NCBI GenBank assembly: GCA_017354595.1
Contig: JAFMQQ010000127.1
Coordinates: forward strand, 1 to 7,789
Length of the DNA: 7,789 nt
Direction: 5' to 3'
DNA from: Micromonosporaceae bacterium
GTDB lineage: Bacteria > Actinomycetota > Actinomycetes > Mycobacteriales > Micromonosporaceae
Position 1 is the stretch's first letter, and the number at the start of each line of letters is the position of its first letter. The notes below the pieces were generated by a model. The model made no database searches, was not told where the DNA came from, and saw only the letters and a list, made by a program, of their open reading frames with translations. Below are positions 5,932 through 7,789 of this stretch, piece by piece. The translations under genes were made by a program, and so were the position numbers.

Positions 5932-5954
5932 TATCGGTCGTTCAGTAGTATCGG
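5932..5954 (+). promoter_or_regulatory. icmA promoter, probably leaderless, with shared operator-like motif
   Basis: TAGTAT at 5946-5951 is a good TANNNT -10 element ending 7 nt before the ATG at 5959, the spacing typical of leaderless actinobacterial transcripts; no Shine-Dalgarno is present. CGGTCGTTCAG (5935-5945) lies directly upstream of the -10 element, where a bound repressor would block RNA polymerase, and is identical to the minus-strand sequence at 2804-2794. TATCGG occurs at 5932-5937 and 5949-5954, flanking the motif. No convincing -35 element is seen. Start site and regulator are inferred. Confidence 0.5.
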
Positions 5955-5958
5955 CGGC

Positions 5959-7632
5959 ATGGAAGCCGAGCAGATCGCGGCCGGGCGCGCCCGGTGGCAG
6001 GCCCGCTACGACGCGGCCGGCAAGCGCGACCGGCCGTTCAGCACGCTCTCCGGTACCCCGGTCGAGGCCGTCTACGGGCCGCGCGAGGCAACCGACTACC
6101 CCGGCTTCGAGCGCATCGGCTGGCCGGGCGAGTACCCCTTCACCCGGGGCCTCTACCCGACCGGCTATCGCGGGCGGCCCTGGACCATCCGGCAGTTCGC
6201 CGGCTTCGGTACCGCCCGGCAGACCAACCAGCGGTACAAGTTGTTACTCGGCGCCGGCGGCGGTGGGCTCTCGGTCGCCTTCGACATGCCGACCCTGATG
6301 GGGCGCGACTCCGATGACCCGCAGTCGCTCGGCGAGGTCGGCCACTGCGGCGTGGCGGTCGACTCGGCGGCCGACATGGAGGTGCTCTTCGACGGCATCG
6401 ACCTGTCCGCGGTGACCACCAGCATGACCATCTCCGGCCCGGCCGTGCCGGTCTTCTGCATGTACCTGGTCGCCGCCGAGCGGCAGGGCGCCGATCTGTC
6501 CACATTGGACGGAACGCTGCAGACCGACATCTTCAAGGAGTACATCGCCCAGAAGGAGTGGCTGTTCCCGCCGGAGCCACACCTGCGCCTGATCGGCGAC
6601 CTGATGGAGTTCTGCGCGGCGCAGATCCCGCGGTACAAGCCGCTGTCGGTCTCCGGGTACCACATCCGGGAGGCGGGTGCGACAGCCGCGCAGGAGCTGG
6701 CGTACACGCTCGCCGACGGCTTCGGCTATGTGGAGCTGGGGGTGAGCCGGGGCCTGGATGTCAACCAGTTCGCGCCCGGGCTGTCGTTCTTCTTCGATGC
6801 GCACATCGACTTCTTCGAGGAGATCGCGAAGTTCCGGGCCGCCCGCCGGATCTGGGCGCGCTGGCTGCGGGACGAGTACGGCGCCACCACCGAGCGCGCA
6901 CAATGGCTGCGGTTCCACACCCAGACCGCCGGCGTCTCGCTCACCGCACAGCAGCCGGTGAACAACGTGGTGCGTACCGCGATCGAGGCGCTGGCGGCGG
7001 TGCTGGGCGGGACGAATTCGTTGCACACCAACGCGCTGGACGAGACGCTGGCGCTGCCCACCGACGAGACCGCCGAGATCGCCCTGCGTACCCAGCAGGT
7101 CCTGCTGGAGGAGTCCGAGGTGGGCAACGTCGCCGACCCGCTCGGCGGCTCCTGGTACGTCGAGGCGTTGACCGACCGGATCGAGGCTGAGGCCGAACAG
7201 ACCTTCGCCCGAATCCGCTCGATGGGTACCGACGGCAGCATCACCTCGGGAATCCTGCGCGGGATCGAGGAGGGCTGGTTCACCGCGGCGATCGCCGAGT
7301 CCGCCTTCGCCTACCAGCAGGCGCTGGAGAAGGGCGAGAAGCGGATCGTCGGGGTCAACGCGCACACGGCCACGGTGGCCAGGCCGTTGGAGATCCTGCG
7401 CATCTCGCACGAGGTGGAGCTGGGCCAGCGGGAGGCGCTCAAGCAGCGCCGGTCGGCCCGGGACGCGGACGCGGTGACGGCCGCGCTGCGCCAGATGGTT
7501 GCGGTGGCGAAGACCGAGGAGAACCTGGTACCGGCGATGCTCGCCGCGGCCCGGGCGGAGGCGACGCTGGGCGAGATCTGCGACGCGTTGCGGGCCGAGT
7601 GGGGTGTCTACCGGGAACCGGCCCGCTTCTGA
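5959..7632 (+). CDS. icmA: Isobutyryl-CoA mutase large subunit IcmA
   Basis: 557 aa. It is the substrate-binding TIM-barrel subunit of adenosylcobalamin-dependent isobutyryl-CoA mutase, which interconverts isobutyryl-CoA and n-butyryl-CoA and so links valine catabolism, fatty-acid and polyketide precursor pools. The whole length follows the acyl-CoA mutase alpha domain: RPWTIRQFAGFGTA (73-86), GGGLSVAFDMPTLMGRDSDDP (101-121), SGYHIREAGATAAQE with H235, LSFFFDAHIDFFEE, FHTQTAGVSLTAQQP and ADPLGGSWYVE. Substrate-selecting residues are F80 and Q198, the published ICM pair; methylmalonyl-CoA mutase has Tyr and Arg there. There is no C-terminal B12-binding domain (DxHxxG), so it needs a separate small subunit IcmB, which is not in this window. 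The ATG at 5959 has no Shine-Dalgarno but a well-placed -10 element. A MeaB-type GTPase gene lies about 1 kb upstream. Confidence 0.94.
   Translation: MEAEQIAAGRARWQARYDAAGKRDRPFSTLSGTPVEAVYGPREATDYPGFERIGWPGEYPFTRGLYPTGYRGRPWTIRQFAGFGTARQTNQRYKLLLGAGGGGLSVAFDMPTLMGRDSDDPQSLGEVGHCGVAVDSAADMEVLFDGIDLSAVTTSMTISGPAVPVFCMYLVAAERQGADLSTLDGTLQTDIFKEYIAQKEWLFPPEPHLRLIGDLMEFCAAQIPRYKPLSVSGYHIREAGATAAQELAYTLADGFGYVELGVSRGLDVNQFAPGLSFFFDAHIDFFEEIAKFRAARRIWARWLRDEYGATTERAQWLRFHTQTAGVSLTAQQPVNNVVRTAIEALAAVLGGTNSLHTNALDETLALPTDETAEIALRTQQVLLEESEVGNVADPLGGSWYVEALTDRIEAEAEQTFARIRSMGTDGSITSGILRGIEEGWFTAAIAESAFAYQQALEKGEKRIVGVNAHTATVARPLEILRISHEVELGQREALKQRRSARDADAVTAALRQMVAVAKTEENLVPAMLAAARAEATLGEICDALRAEWGVYREPARF
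6498..6511 (+). repeat. 14-bp word GTCCACATTGGACG, copy 2
   Basis: Identical to 5310-5323 and in the same reading phase, again encoding S-T-L-D (residues 181-184 of IcmA). Confidence 0.5.
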
Positions 7633-7705
7633 CCCGGCTTCCCGAGCATCACTCGTCGGGCGCGACACACGTCTGGGCGGGCCGGGCGTGCAAGACTAGG
7701 TAACC

Positions 7706-7789
7706 ATGAGCGACCCCCGTACCAGTTCGTCGATCTTCACCCGCGGCGCGGTCGACCTCGGCGCGCTGCGGTCCCCGGCACCGAGCTCG
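7706..7789 (+). CDS. N-terminus of a probable thioredoxin/TPR (YbbN-like) protein, cut by window edge
   Basis: Only 28 codons are visible, reading MSDPRTSSSIFTRGAVDLGALRSP and on. The S-x-x-x-F-T-R-G-A-V-D-L-G-A-L-R pattern is one I associate with the N-terminal leader of actinobacterial tetratricopeptide-repeat thioredoxin-domain proteins, but the thioredoxin fold itself lies beyond the edge. No signal peptide is evident. A weak AGG sits 5 nt before the ATG. The 73-bp gap after icmA (7633-7705) shows only a weak inverted repeat, so read-through from icmA is possible. The open frame is clear; the family is tentative. Confidence 0.5.
   Translation, partial: MSDPRTSSSIFTRGAVDLGALRSPAPSS

Noticed and set aside
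7641..7660. Possible terminator after icmA (CCCGA...TCGGG)
   Set aside because: There are only 5 paired bases around a 10-nt loop and no U-tract, which is within chance for this GC content.
6244..7668. 474-codon minus-strand open frame opposite icmA
   Set aside because: It is an antisense shadow of a clearly real mutase gene; the product has biased Arg/Gly/Leu composition and no family resemblance. The other long frames opposite meaB and the Asp23-family gene are rejected on the same grounds.
1..7789. Defence system, biosynthetic cluster core, integrase, transposase or CRISPR
   Set aside because: No nuclease, integrase, transposase, NRPS/PKS or repeat-spacer pattern was found; apart from the tentative thioredoxin/TPR fragment at the right edge, every gene fits a known housekeeping or polar-growth family.

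Overview
The window looks like the chromosome of a high-GC filamentous actinomycete. GC is very high, third codon positions are mostly G/C, there are FilP-type polar-growth coiled-coil proteins and an IcmA-type mutase, and several genes have little or no Shine-Dalgarno sequence. GTAC-rich codon pairs and the gene content suggest Micromonosporaceae, but that family assignment is inference. I see no mobile elements, CRISPR arrays, tRNAs or rRNAs.

Left part, minus strand: a coiled-coil gene that runs off the left edge (910 down to 1), then a second gene with the same architecture (2261 to 1017, FilP-like), then a short methylmalonyl-CoA epimerase gene (2769 to 2317). The two coiled-coil proteins have DivIVA-like heads in identical register and long 11-residue-repeat rods. 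A strong hairpin lies between them and ends against the ribosome binding site of the left gene.

Centre and right, plus strand: a 59-bp divergent promoter region, then acetyl-CoA acetyltransferase (GTG at 2829), a MeaB-type P-loop GTPase (GTG at 4027), an Asp23/Gls24-family protein with a long disordered and amphipathic N-terminus (5116), the large subunit of isobutyryl-CoA mutase IcmA (5959), and the first 28 codons of what is probably a thioredoxin/TPR protein (7706).

How the genes fit together: epimerase, thiolase, MeaB and IcmA all handle short-chain acyl-CoAs. They link butyryl-/isobutyryl-CoA, acetoacetyl-CoA and methylmalonyl-CoA, and the mutase belongs to a B12 enzyme class that MeaB-type GTPases chaperone. 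An 11-bp motif (CGGTCGTTCAG) occurs both in the divergent epimerase/thiolase promoter and in the icmA promoter, which suggests one regulator controls the set. The FilP-like genes next to this module resemble the filP-scy-epimerase-thiolase-meaB neighbourhood I recall from Streptomyces.

I did not find an obviously new multi-gene system. The most useful leads are the shared operator-like motif, the epimerase with a metal-ligand His replaced by Gln, the hairpin between the two cytoskeletal genes, and a short AT-rich codon patch inside the thiolase gene.
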